64,000 nt of DNA, taken from NCBI GenBank assembly GCA_032433595.1, contig JASWJB010000251.1:1-64000 (forward strand). Direction: 5' to 3'. The stretch comes from Conoideocrella luteorostrata (taxonomy: Eukaryota > Ascomycota > Sordariomycetes > Hypocreales > Clavicipitaceae). Both the position numbers and the translations under genes were made by a program. Each line of letters starts with the position of its first letter. Position 1 is the stretch's first letter. Of this stretch, positions 1 to 11,470 are shown one piece after another. The notes beneath the pieces were generated by a model. It made no database searches, was not told the origin of the DNA, and was given only the letters and a program-made list of their open reading frames with translations.

Positions 1-126
1 AAATACCCCTATAATCTGAGACACTTCCGTCCTGAATTCCTGCCTTAGGCCCAGAGGCCACGTAACCTTTCTGGCTCAGCCCGTGTATCCACGCATCCGG
101 TCCACACACACCCGTGTAATCCAACA
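1..126 (-). mobile_element. LTR, family 2, copy 1 (cut by window edge)
   Basis: Read on the minus strand this begins TGTTGGATTACACG at 126 and runs off the window start. It is nearly identical, in inverted orientation, to 25172-25310; the stretch 1-60 appears to match without differences. The TGTTGGA start is typical of fungal copia-type LTRs. No coding part of an element is visible. Confidence 0.7.
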
Positions 127-463
127 AGATCAGTCCATGTCGCAACACTGGTGCCAAACATATTCAAATAGCAAGGCTTCCTGTGGCATTTCCGTAGAGA
201 TTTCCTTTCTGGCAAGAATTCGCCGTTGAAGCCAGCACCTGTGAGGCTCAGATTAGAGCGAAGCTCGAAATGTATCTTACATTACTCAGTGACGCACACC
301 CACTACACACTTATACTGGTGTCTGAGACACCACTAGAAACGCAACTTCAATTTAGTAATGAGATTAACTAGGGCCTGGAATTAATTCATAGTAACCTTG
401 TCAGTGATAATATTAAATCGCATGAGGGCGGAAAAGAACCTTTAGGGACTAAGGTAACCAAAC
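127..463. repeat. Degenerate repeat sequence upstream of solo LTR
   Basis: No gene seen. About 295-410 resembles 57667-57785 (shared blocks around CACACAC, ACTGGTGT, GCAACTT and AATTAA), and both lie upstream of a family 1 solo LTR. This is probably old transposon-derived sequence. The comparison was by eye and the boundaries are approximate. Confidence 0.35.
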
Positions 464-669
464 TGTTGGAAACCCTCGTCAAGCGTACGGGCAAGGTCAC
501 GTGGCCACCCTAGCGCGCCTCTTTTATACGGCGCGCTCGCGGGCATTCCTCTTCCTCTCGTTCTTCTTCCTTAGATAGACAGACCTAATGAATGAATTGT
601 TTTGCACATTGTTTTGTTTCATCTTCCGGTATCGATACTCTCGTCACCCGAAGCCCTGTGCTTCCTACA
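464..669 (+). mobile_element. Solo LTR, family 1 (copy E)
   Basis: A 206 bp unit begins TGTTGGAAACC and ends CCTACA, flanked by a perfect 5 bp target duplication CAAAC (459-463 and 670-674). It shares internal blocks with the other family 1 copies: GGTCACGTGG, a TTTATACGGCG TATA-like block, TTCTTCTTCCTTAGATAGAC and CCCTGTGC. No internal gag/pol sequence is adjacent, so it is a solo LTR. Confidence 0.85.
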
Positions 670-2549
670 CAAACCTGAATTTTGGACTTGACCGGGTTAA
701 TCAGATCAAATAAACTATCTATAAAAAGACTTCTAGCCCGGCTGTCTAAGTAGATTAGTATGTTTCCCATTTTATACTAAAATTGCGTATTCGTTCGGAT
801 TTTCGCTCCGGTGCCTGTTGTATTGAATTGCTGTACGGAAGTGCATATAGCCCGATAACATATAATTGAGCAGTTGAACCATTTGGTCTTACCCCTACGT
901 AAGGGGAGGACTTCTTCTCCGATCATCTCCTCACATCATCACACAACATCCATCATCAGAGTACATGGACTTGACCCCTCCTGGGCACGGAGACAATACT
1001 GCTCTATGTTCCCTTCGACGACGCTGTCTGTATCAGTTTTATCTCCTTTGTGAGACTTTTGAGTTTTCTGTAAAGCTTTATATCTATATTTTTAGTTTAG
1101 ATTCTTTGGTCGTTTGAACCAAGGTTTTTAACTACTCTGTTAGAGCAGTTAAAGTGTGCTACTGTCCGATAGCCTTATACTGGGCTTTAGAACTATTTGA
1201 TCTTATTGTATAGAAGACCTCTAAGATTGAGAATTGAGGGACCGTCGCTTCGCGCGCGTTAGATACTGATATACAAGTGTTTTGGATGTGCGCTTTGGGT
1301 CGACAAATTCCCTCCACTTACTCTTACCTTTAGCGAGTGCCTTCTCCGTCTTTTGGTAATATTCCAAGTGAACTCGCGACTAGTATATTTCGGACCAAGC
1401 GTACTCAAATGTCAGACAAGATGTGCGAATGCTACAGTTCTCAGTACGCACCAAAAGAAGCAAGTGCCATACCGTCCAATACAGCCTCCGCTGAAATATA
1501 ATATACGCGGAAGGTCCTCTTGAGGTCCAATCGAAGACTTTCTGTGGCCGGTATCCGATTGCTCTCAAACGGAAGGCTTGAGATCATGAGCCTCCCGTGG
1601 GCTTCGCCAATGAGCATGCTATGGCAAGTGGCAAGTCAGCTCTATATCCACAGTCCTTTTGCTGCGTGCTCGGACCATTCGGCAGATGAAAGCCCGTGCC
1701 CGGCCCCCAAAACGGGTAGGTCACCACCAAGATTTTCTTTGGGGGGTCACAGGCAAATGCTGCGTATTTTGCGGCGCAATTGGTTTCAATGCTGGCATAT
1801 TAATCGCACGAATTAGAGCAGTCATAGTTAAGACTTTATCGCGGATCTGCGACAGGGCATATGCTGCAATTAGGGCAAACATTGGCTAGCACGTGGATTA
1901 TGCATTAGAAGCAGACGAAGAGAACCTGTTTTATGTTAAGCTGCTTCCTAAATAGGCAATCGATGTTCGTAAGTCCCCACCGTAACATATCGCTCGGACA
2001 CAGCCGTTGCCCGATGTAGAGAGGTAAACGCAGTATAATGGACACAAGGTCCTTGCGAGTGATCTCCTTCTCGTGTTGCGTTGCTGGCTTCTAAATTTCG
2101 CTACCTAAATGTAAGCTCTGCTTAAAAAACCACTACGTAGTCTAAATTGGTGAGACTGCTTTAAAAAATTTAATGCGCAAGCTCTTCTCGGCACACCATT
2201 CCACAGGCTCTCTAGGTCTTGCTTATCGTATCGTCCGCATCGGCATTTGAAGCTTGGCTCGCAGGCTGGCCGGAAAACCAATGCCGGGGAAGCGCCTACA
2301 CTAGTACTAGGCTGCCTACTCCCGGCTGTCTTTCAATTCATAAAAGGAAACTGAGAGCTCTAGGCTGTAACCCTATACGATGGTTATGAACCATTACGGC
2401 CACCTTCCTAATGCAGGCTCAGCGTCCGCAGGATCTGCTACAATACTACTAAATCAGTAAGCTATAGCCACCTCGTTGGAAGAGAAGGGTATCATAATAC
2501 GAATTTAGTAGCAGCCGGGAATAGACAAAGCAGCGATGGCGCTGTTGAC
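670..2549. other. Gene-free stretch
   Basis: No supported gene. Short open frames here lack homology, signal peptides or good context. One copy of the dispersed motif TTTGGGTCGACAA lies at 1294-1306. The right part is presumably the upstream region of the protease gene. Confidence 0.5.
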
Positions 2550-2557
2550 TATAAAAG
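2550..2557 (+). promoter_or_regulatory. TATA box of aspartic protease gene
   Basis: TATAAAAG lies 80 bp upstream of the protease ATG, followed by a pyrimidine/CA-rich leader. The spacing and sequence suit a fungal core promoter. Confidence 0.6.
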
Positions 2558-2636
2558 TCTTCGGTACGAACAATGTCTGGCAGTTGATGAGACAGTTTCT
2601 AGATCACTTCTTCAACACTAAGCTTCAATTGTCACA

Positions 2637-3863
2637 ATGAACACCTTCACTGCGGCCGTCCTCCTCTTGGGAACCGTCACTGGCTCCTTGGCAGCCCCCG
2701 CCAAGGAGTCCGGCATCACATTCAGCGTCCAGGCTATTCACGGCGGCATCCAGCGCCACGTTTTAGCTGATATTCAACGCACTTTCTATAAGTACGTTCC
2801 CGCTGACACCGTCGCTGCCTTACGGGCCGCTGGCGTGTTAAACGAACGCGATACGGGCTCCGTCATTACTAGGCCTGAGCCCAATGCCGACAATGTTGAC
2901 AACCTCTACCTCACTGAGGTCTCCATTGGCAACCCTGCCCAGAAACTCAACCTTGACTTCGACACCGGATCCAGCGACCTTTGGGTCTTCAGTACCGACA
3001 CCGACTCTTCCCAAGTCAACGGTCAGACTCTGTACCGGCCTGCGGACAGCTCATCTGCTAACCTGCAAGAGGGCAAGACCTGGTCCATTCGCTATGGAGA
3101 CTCTAGCTCTTCAAGCGGCATCGTCTATTCCGACGATGTCACAATTGGTGGATTAACTTTTAAAGGCCAAGCTGTTGAATCTGCTCAGAAGGTCTCAGAC
3201 CAGTTTGCCAAGGATAACCAGAACTCCGGTCTTCTTGGTCTCGCACTTGACAAGGGCAACACGATCAAGCCCACAAAAGGCAAGACCTGGTTCTCCAATG
3301 TCCTGCCCAAGCTTGACCAGCCTCTCTTCACCGTCCGTCTAAGACACAATGCCGAGGGCTCCTACAATTTCGGCTACATCGACAAAGCACAGTACTCGGG
3401 GACGATCAATTACACCCCTGCCTTCACTGACCCCCTTGGTCATCGTCTCTTCAACTCTACCGGCTACGCAGTCGGTACAAGCAACACTGTTTCTACCCCT
3501 ATCAAAGGAACGGCCGACACTGGCACTTCTCTGCTTATTCTTGACCCTTCCGTTGCTACGGACTATTGGTCCAAGGTCCCTGACGCCGAAAAAGTTCCTA
3601 TTTTGGGAGGCGCCGGCTCTGCTTGGGTATTCCCATGTTCTACCACCCTCCCCACGTTTTCATTCAACATCGGAAACGGCAAGATCACTGTTCCTAGCGC
3701 TGATCTCAACTATCAACCCACCATCAACAACTTGTGCGTCGGAGGAATTGCCACGCTCGACGGTCTCAATGGCCTCTCTATTTTCGGTGACGTTGCTTTG
3801 AAGTCAAGTTTTGTTGTTTATGACGATGGCAAGAGCCAACTTGGCTGGGCTCAGGGTGTATAA
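2637..3863 (+). CDS. Secreted pepsin-type aspartic protease (family A1)
   Basis: Intronless, 408 aa, usual length for fungal penicillopepsin/trichodermapepsin-like enzymes that hydrolyse proteins outside the cell at acid pH. Residues 1-19 form a signal peptide (hydrophobic LLLG core, then SLAAPA). Residues 20 to about 84 look like the activation propeptide. The two catalytic aspartates are visible: D109 in FDTGSS and D294 in ADTGTS. A flap-region YGDSSSSSG motif and a C-terminal cysteine pair (FPCST ... NNLCVGG) match the family. The ATG was chosen because it opens the signal peptide and follows a TATA box. GC-rich third positions and an intact frame suggest an active gene, although its neighbours are repeats. 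Roles in nutrition or host-tissue degradation are inference. Confidence 0.95.
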   Translation: MNTFTAAVLLLGTVTGSLAAPAKESGITFSVQAIHGGIQRHVLADIQRTFYKYVPADTVAALRAAGVLNERDTGSVITRPEPNADNVDNLYLTEVSIGNPAQKLNLDFDTGSSDLWVFSTDTDSSQVNGQTLYRPADSSSANLQEGKTWSIRYGDSSSSSGIVYSDDVTIGGLTFKGQAVESAQKVSDQFAKDNQNSGLLGLALDKGNTIKPTKGKTWFSNVLPKLDQPLFTVRLRHNAEGSYNFGYIDKAQYSGTINYTPAFTDPLGHRLFNSTGYAVGTSNTVSTPIKGTADTGTSLLILDPSVATDYWSKVPDAEKVPILGGAGSAWVFPCSTTLPTFSFNIGNGKITVPSADLNYQPTINNLCVGGIATLDGLNGLSIFGDVALKSSFVVYDDGKSQLGWAQGV

Positions 3864-5112
3864 CGAAGCGAAAGTGGACAATAGTTCCTGCATGTCTGCG
3901 GCAGTAATCAGATAAAAGACCATATAGTAGTTAGTCGGCCGCGGGTATAACCTTATGAGTCTTTCGTTCCGTCCGCATACTAGCCACTAGTTACAAATAA
4001 GTACAAGGTGATGTTTATTAATCTAAACTCTGGTTCAAGCTCATCTATATTACTAGTGAAATTCAGATCAAGTGCTTTAATTTAACCGTGTCAAGATAAT
4101 ACTCTCGTTGATGAAGTCAATCCCACACCGAATAATTTCAACGACGAGGACGGGACCGAAGCATTCAAAATAGTAGTAGTGTACAGCACCTATTTTGTCG
4201 ACCCAAAGCACACACACCCATCGCTCGCGTATACCGCTGTCCAACGCACACCATACAACATAACGCCAGTTCAATAGTAGCATAATGCAGTGATTTAATT
4301 TAAGTAGCAGGACCCTCTGGATATTTGATCAAATGGCCTACCTATGGCTTCCAGAAATTCTTGCTTGGTAGCTCTGTAAGAGTATTAATATTATTATAAT
4401 AGACACTAGATTAGGGTAAGTTTAAACAGTCGCATTCTTCGATCAATGCAGTGCCCTCGAGACAGTGGCGTGACCAGCTAACACAGGTCGTTATGGGGGC
4501 ACAGTGAAGCAGGTTTATAGAGTTTGGTTCTAGCACACACAGAGTTGATGTGCTAAGTCGCAGTTTATGCACGGGTCTTTGTTCTTAAGTCGTGGCAAAT
4601 TAAGGACGCGCAAGGTTTTGCTTTCAAGTTATAGTACACACCGGGATAATAATAAGAAAAAATGAAGTAGAATAGATGTTCTACTGGTACAGAAGCCCTT
4701 TCGCGTAACGAGTCTCTTGCATGTTATTTCATTAATTTGAAAGCTGAGGTAGGCTAGCCTCAGATGGGAAAATTGCATGCGAGCGCCATCATGAGAATTG
4801 CACCGGGTCATGTCCAAGTTGAAAAGTATTAATACGTATCATTTGCTGGAAAATTAACCTGTATTGAGTGCCGTTCTACAAGGCTTTGAGTGGCCTGGCT
4901 TGCAGGTGATGACCGGGACCAGCCTAAATCAGAGAGTAGGTCACTGACTTTTAGGCACAACATGAACGTATCAAGTGACACCAGACACTAAAGTATCTTT
5001 AGAATAAAACATAAACTCAGAAAACCATACGTTTTAAGTCTAGCTTGGTTCCTGAACCCTATATTGACACTAATTACTTTTTTGGAATCGTTGATAAAGA
5101 CAACTCACCACC
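3864..5112. other. Gene-free stretch between convergent genes
   Basis: The 3' flanks of the protease and of the LYS2-like gene meet here. AT-rich, with a minus-strand copy of the dispersed motif TTTGGGTCGACAA at about 4195-4207. No gene supported. Confidence 0.45.
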
Positions 5113-8100
5113 TCAGGCACCGCCGCGACCACCAACGCCCCACTGCGCCTGCGCCTCCACGACGCCAGCCGCAATGGCCGGCAGCTCACGCCCCCGACCA
5201 GTGGGTGGCGCAAGGAAGCCAATGCCTATCAGGAAGTGCAGATAGCGCCCAATGTCCTCGCGTCCGACGCCCTCGCCTGCGCTGTCGTCGACACTCGTCC
5301 AGCGGTCTGCATCGGCCTGGAGCACGGCCACGGCGTTGCGGTCATCAAGCTCCGGCGCCCGTGTCGTCGATGGCAGGTCCGCCATCGCCATGTGGAATAG
5401 CGGCATAAGTGCGCTCTGCTCTTGGTCCTTCTCCACGGACCCGGCTGACACGAAGGCTTCGAGCCGCGTCTTCCACTCATCGTAATCAACCTCTGGTACC
5501 ACGTAGCCGTAGTACGTCAGCGCTGAGAGGAACTCGTTCATACGCAGCCGTGGGTGCCCCGTCACATGTACGACTTGGACACCGGGAAGTGGGTTGAGGG
5601 CTGCGGCGACAACGACGCGGGCAACATGGTCAACGGGGCAGGCGTTGATGGAGTTGATGATGCGCGGTCGTGCGCCCAGTTGCAGACACCCCTTACAGAG
5701 CCGAATAAGGAAGTCATCGGTGTTGGACACACCACTCTGGCGGCTACCGAGGATGTATCCCGGGCGGACAACGGCGCCGCGAAGACCTCGTTTGCCGGCT
5801 TCCCGGACAAGCTGCTCGGATACCCATTTCGTTTGCCCATACCCGGTCCCGAGACCCTCACGACTCCCAGCCATATTATCAGCCTCGAGCACTGATCCGC
5901 GCCCTGTAGCTGTCTGCTCATGCGACAACCTGATATAATGGTCCGTGTCTAACGTGGATGTTGATGATATGAAGGCGAAGAGTTTGGGCTTCCCCTCGTT
6001 ACAGAGCTTCATTGCGTCGATAGTTGACAGGACGTTACTGCGCATCATCCGCTGATAGGTGGCGATCCAGTGAACATGGGCCGCATTGTGAATGATAACG
6101 TCCACCGTCTCAGCAATGTGCTTCCAATCACTGTCATCGATGCCAAGCCGAGGTTTAGATATATCGCCCAGAACACATGAGACTCTTGCCCTCCATGAGT
6201 CCTGCCATAGCCCGTACCCCTTCAGGGATCTGACTAGACGATTTTGCGCCTGTTGAACGTCCTTGACTCCACGTATATGCACGATCAGCTTCGTGTTCTC
6301 CCTGTCTAGTATATCTTTGACTAGATAGGCGCCTAAGAAGCCTGTTGCGCCGGTGAGGAAGAAGGTAGCGCCGCGGGAAGGGCTGAGGGCGCTCGGCTCC
6401 GCGCCCTGGTATTTGGCATCCAGGGTGGTAACCAACTCGTCAAGTGATTCGGCGTAATTGATCTCGGCCGCCTCATTCATGACGGCAGCCTTGCCACCGC
6501 GGACGCGATCGACCTGGGTGCTTAGCGTGCCAAGCTCGGGGTTCGCGTATAGGACACCAATTGTAATGTCAACGCCCATGCTCTTGCGAATATTGAGCAC
6601 AAGCTGCTGGGCAAGAAGACTGTGACCGCCGCAGTCGAAGAAGCTTGATTCGGGCCTAGGTGCTGCGTAAGGTTTGTGGATCCAGAGAAGGCACCGATGA
6701 AGGCTTGGCTTGGGACTCTACATACCTGATGGTCTTCGCATTGAGACTTGGAATCAGAACTGACCACTGCGTGGCAATGGCTCTTTCCGTCTCGGACAGC
6801 TTCTCCCAGCTCTTTAGATTCTCTTCCGAAGCTTCCTCCGTCATGGCAGCAGCATCAGGGAAGGGCAGGTTCGGGGAGTCGACCTTGCCATTGGGGTTCA
6901 GAGGCAGCTTCTGCAGCACAATATAGACGGAGGGCACTGCATATGCCGGCAGACGGTCCTTGAGGTGGTCTCGTACTTCAGCCTGTATGCGGCGGAATCT
7001 CTTGAGATAAACTACACTGGAGCCCATCTCAACACCCTGGTCGTCCACATCCTGGAAGCCCTGGTCCTGGAGCCAGCGCTCCCATTCGGCAATCTCAGGG
7101 ACTACGTAGCTGACAAGTGTGGGCTCCTCATTGCGATCTCTTCGAACAAGAGTCTTGCAGTTTCGAACTAAGGGACTGCCGCTGAGATTGGCATCAATTT
7201 CATTGAGCTCGATGCGAAATCCGCGAATCTTCACTTGCGAGTCGATGCGGCCAGATACCCGCACAGCTCCCGACGGGAGATATTGTCCAAGGTCTCCTGT
7301 GCGGTAGAGTCTATCGCGAGCCCCTTGATAGTAACGACGCCAAGGCTCGCCTTTGTCCTTGGCCTTGTCAGTTTCTACCCACTTGGCCGTGTCCACAAAC
7401 CAGTTATTAACGAATTTCTCCTTATTCTTCTCAGCATCACCGAGATACCCTTCAGCTAACCCAGCGGCACGGATGAAGATCTCGCCGACCTCACCGGTGC
7501 CGCATAGTGAAGTATGGTCCTTAAGAGAAACAACAAGTACTTGCACATCCTGCATCCCCCATCCCGCAGGAACAGTATCGCCCAGGGTATCAAGAGCCGC
7601 TGGGTCTTGTGTGGCGGAGGGAATTTCGAAATACGACACTGCGCGAGAGGTCTCGGTGGTGCCATACATGTTGACGATGTTACATGAAGGCCCGAGCTTG
7701 CGCAGCGCCTTGCAATCACGAGTGGTAAGGATATCGCCGACAAAGAAGGCATGGCGCAAGGCGGGGAACGTAGCTACGGCACCGCCGCATAAAATTTGAC
7801 CCATGGCGGGAGTAAGGTGAACGATAGACGGTGACCAGGCCCTCATCCATTCACTTAGCTTTTCATGCTGGATGTCATCCTTGGAGGGGATGAGCAGCTG
7901 GGCTCCAAGCCAAAGGGGCGTCATGATGTCTGGGAAAAAACTTGAGGGTTAGCGTGAGCTGCAATGTGGTCTTGGGGACAGGTATTTTCTAACCGCGTTG
8001 AATAGGATCATGAGCAATTCCCGAGAGACAAGCAAAAATGCTCTCAGATGAGAGCTGGAAGCGCTCGGCCATCCATGGGAAATATCTTGTCAGGCTATAG

Positions 8101-9010
8101 TGACGACCCAACACTCCCTTGGGTCGGCCCTCGCTCCCGGAAGTGAATGCTAGCGTTGGATTGGAGTCAGGGCCGACGAGGACCGAGGGTGGTGACGAAG
8201 CCTTGGCTTTTGCACTGGCAAATATGTCATTGCCTTGGTTGTCGCCCGCGGACAGTATGCCTTCGTCGCTGAGGCGAAGGTTCGGGATCTGGGTCTTTAT
8301 GGATAGCTCTTTCTCAATGTACTCCTGCACCAACGGAGCCAGAGGGCTAGAAGTGAGATTGTTAGTGAAGATGCATAGTGGTAAACAGCCCTGCGCGGAC
8401 GATGACGAATACTACTCACCCATGCTCGTCCGTGGCCTTGCCGATGGATATCAGGGCATTCGGCCGGGAGACTTCGAGATAGACTGCAGCCTCAAATCAG
8501 CACAGCTCATTGCTCCGGCACCATGGGGTGTTACCGACTCTGCTGCCTTTGCGGCGGGTACAGAGGATCAAGAACAGTGACCGTAGCCCCCGCAGCCTTG
8601 CGTGGCGGTCAGCAGTGTCGGCCAGACGGGCACATGGATTAGAAAGTGAGTCATACCAGTGTCCCTATGAAAGCACAAACGAGCTCAACGGAGCGGTGAG
8701 CAAAGATCATGACGACGTCTCCGTTCGAAATACCGGCATCGTGTAGTTGATGAGCGATGATGCTGGACGCCTCATCAATCTGGCGATAGGTATATGTCCT
8801 TAGCGGCGACCTTGTGTACACGTCAGCGGGTCGTCCATCCGGCAAACTATGATCGCTTTTGAGGCGAGGGACTAATTACGTTGAACTCGGCGTCTCAGTC
8901 ACGCAGGGCCTGTCAGGATGAGCCACGGCGTTGCTGTGGAAGACATTGTGGATTGCGCCGGCAAAATCACTCCAATTGAGGTCGGCGGTGGGATCGGGAA
9001 TGGCTGTCAT
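5113..9010 (-). CDS. LYS2-like adenylation-thiolation-reductase (aminoadipate reductase paralogue)
   Basis: Seven exons: 9010-8880, 8846-8657, 8596-8539, 8483-8420, 8346-7994, 7929-6726, 6655-5113. The spliced length is 3543 nt, 1180 aa. It resembles L-2-aminoadipate reductase, which activates a carboxylate as AMP ester, loads it on a carrier domain and reduces it to the aldehyde with NADPH. Adenylation domain: TSGSEGRPKG at about 216, NMYGTTE, YRTGDLG, GRIDSQVKIRGFR, and NPNGK lysine. Carrier: FFDCGGHS with S679. Reductase: TGATGFLG at 768-775, YGQTK, and a LYS2-like tail ending GVGGRGGA. It lacks the ~200-residue N-terminal domain of canonical LYS2, and I see no such exon upstream before a stop near 9110. 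All junctions restore conserved family sequence. With six introns and a missing N-domain it is more likely a paralogue for secondary metabolism than the lysine gene. The 33-nt intron 1 is odd. Confidence 0.85.
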
Positions 9011-9938
9011 GACGGTGATTGTCCAGCCTTTCGAAAGCAGGACGTGATGCCTATGGAAATAAGGCGAGTGAAGCTTAAGTGTGCGCGGGTGATGTGTAAG
9101 AAAAAGAAGTTATATGTTGTCAGTCGGACGACTTTGGTCTTTCGCTGGCTCCGAAAATCGGGAGAAAAGTGGGGATCGTCTAAATAGAGGTCTGATGAAT
9201 CTAAGGTAATATTTTCCCCCTCTATTACGTCATCCTTATTTCCCCTTAACCGACTCTGCTTATTGTTCATTGGAAGAGCACGTGCTGTATCACGTGCAAC
9301 CAAAAGGCCCACACGAGTGACAGCTGGCTGCGATCCCTCTCGACTCCTTGACGAGTGTTATAGAGAAAAGAAGGCGAGGATTTTCCACGTCATTCAGAGG
9401 GCCTTGTAATCTATAAGGGGGTTTTTACAGAGACTTGAGGCTGCAAAGTTTACTGAATCAATGGTGAGGGCTTTGACTCTAGTATCTAGATCACTAGTTC
9501 AGTCTTCTCAATAACGAGTTTGGCCGCATATCATTGGTCAAAATATAAGAATACTTCCATCATCAAAGTAATGCTTCCGTACGGAGCATTTTAGGGGTGG
9601 TTGAGCCTGGATTGGCTATGGATCCGAGACATCGGACTTACGAGGTCAAAACCCACACATATTACGTGATATCGGATAATACGAGTCCCGCTGGCCAGGA
9701 GGCGGAATTTGACGACGTACTCCGTACCGCGCTATCGATTGATTAGTTTCCTTCCCATTTCCACTGTGGCCAAATTGCTATGCTAGCGAACCGCATGACA
9801 GGATATTACTATTCTAGCTAGTAGTAATTAAATCCCGTGCCCAACTATCTCCCTGCCACCATTACCAAATCCGTGCGCTAAAAAGCTTAACTGTACTAAT
9901 TTTGTCATGATTTAAAACATTATATAGTAGTCTTTATT
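9011..9938. other. Upstream region of the LYS2-like gene
   Basis: Contains the presumptive promoter of the minus-strand gene. A CACGTG E-box-like site lies at 9278-9283 and CACGTG recurs as part of ATCACGTG at 9290-9296. No coding sequence supported. Confidence 0.35.
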
Positions 9939-10140
9939 TGTTAGAATCCCTCCGCCAAGCACAATAGGAAGCACGGAGCAGGTCACGTGGTCACCTTTTA
10001 GCCACGATATTTATACGACGATATCAGGGCTTCCACCTTGACTTGTTTTCCTCTTCTTAGATGGACAGATTTGAATGTATCGTTTTTGCATTTTTGAAAC
10101 ATTGATCTAGATCACTGCTCAACACCCTGTGCAGCCCTCT
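9939..10140 (+). mobile_element. Solo LTR, family 1 (copy A)
   Basis: 202 bp, starts TGTTAGAATCC and ends GCAGCCCTCT, flanked by the 5 bp duplication TTATT (9934-9938 and 10141-10145). Internal landmarks: GCACGGAGCAGGTCACGTGG, ATATTTATACGACG and CTTCTTAGATGGACAGA, all shared with the other copies. No internal retrotransposon sequence adjoins it. Confidence 0.85.
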
Positions 10141-10938
10141 TTATTAATCACTGGCGCGGACCACGCTCCGAAAAATTGTGGCTAGTACTCCGTCCCGTGT
10201 TATCACTGTGAGGCGCGTGTAACCCGCCTATGTAACAGTTTTGTTTTGGGCAGCAATAGATAGTTATCACGCAGAAAAGTGTATCGCACGTTGCCAAGCC
10301 ATTTTTGTCACTACATGGTCAGTGCGACAAGTGGACAGCAATGTTGGTCTCCTGCAAAAGTGAAATACACGTCAGAAATCTAAACTAGTCTATCGACCCA
10401 AAGCGAGCACCCCTGAAGCATACTGGGAGTCGGAGACATGCCCAGCTACGCGACTTTAGTTTATTCCAGGGGATGAGGGAAAGTCATAATTTAACTTGGA
10501 GAGATCTGTCATATAGTCAAGTTAAGTAATTAGGTAGCTCAACTATCAAGACCGAAATTACTGTACCGTCCGCTCTTGCTTCGTTTGGTAATTGTAGGCA
10601 CGGCCCAGCTAGGGGCACATGTGCCTCACAGTGAGAACACGCAATTTGTCAGCGGATGGTCCATGCCTGTGATTACACAAGGATAGTGAGGGTGCATAAA
10701 ATTTCGGTCTCAACAGTATGCCGCTGATCAACTAAATCGTCATGGGTCACTGGTTTGCTGCGCTATAATTGGAATCTTAATTCCCATCAACTTCTGACAA
10801 CCAAATACTCAAATATTGATCAATAACTCATCTCAGGTCCAAAATACAGGCTAACCCGATACGGTACATGCCGCAATCATGAAAAGCACTGCACCAGGTT
10901 GACTACTGTTACCGTCAGTTGACCTCAAGCCTCAAGAC
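10141..10938. other. Gene-free stretch
   Basis: No supported gene. One minus-strand copy of the dispersed motif (TCGACCCAAAGCGAGCAC) lies at 10393-10410. Confidence 0.4.
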
Positions 10939-11470
10939 TCATCGCAGCCCCCGACACCAGGGTTCGTCTTTGGTTCCCTGTTGAATTGAAGCGGGATCCC
11001 GTCCACCGTAATATTTCACTTCGACATCCTTCAACTCCACCATTTGTTCCCCATCAACCCTCTCGTCCAAAGTCGCAGCATTCAGCCTTCGACAGCTTGC
11101 CCTTGTACTCAAACGTGCCTTCCTGGAATACCTAAACGCCACATGCTGGACACAGCCATCTATGCATGCGGTCACTCGTCTTGTAATCCCGCAGCCCAGC
11201 CCGTCCCTCTGGCGGTGTGAGGAGCGTGAACGAGGTCGCAGGCGCGGGGGTCGTTGTTAAGAGGCCATACTTAACGCAGATGGTGCAATTGCATCGAGTG
11301 AGGATGGCTTTGCTGAGAGGGTGCGGCGTTGTCAGGTCAAGGCGAACGGTATATGAGAGGAGCCCGCAATGACAAGAACCATTAAAGAGAGGCTGTTCTG
11401 TGGTGAAGGCCAGCGGATCTGCTGACAGTCCGATCGCATGGAGGACAGAAGTTGGCTGGCCATGATTTGC
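10939..11470 (-). pseudogene. Broken GFA/CENP-V family (DUF636) gene
   Basis: The frame at about 11400-11132 encodes the N-terminal half of a glutathione-dependent formaldehyde-activating-type zinc-binding fold: GSCHCG, then RCNCTIC, then CPACGV. It is cut by a TAG at 11134-11132 where the family has a glutamine (CAG). The same frame goes on with VFQEGTFEYKG. A second frame (from about 11090 to 10939) then carries the rest, RRLNAATLDERVDGEQ to KYYGGRDP, so there is also a frameshift near 11095. The cysteine ligands are kept. A 30-nt intron could remove the stop but is too short to be credible, so decay is the better reading. The 5' end is not defined. Confidence 0.7.

Noticed and set aside
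5113..9010. LYS2-like gene as a pseudogene, because the coding parts lie in different frames
   Set aside because: Six GT-AG introns restore every conserved family block, and the spliced length is a multiple of three; decay would not give this.
11105..11134. 30-nt intron that would remove the TAG in the GFA-like gene
   Set aside because: Too short, and it would not repair the following frameshift.
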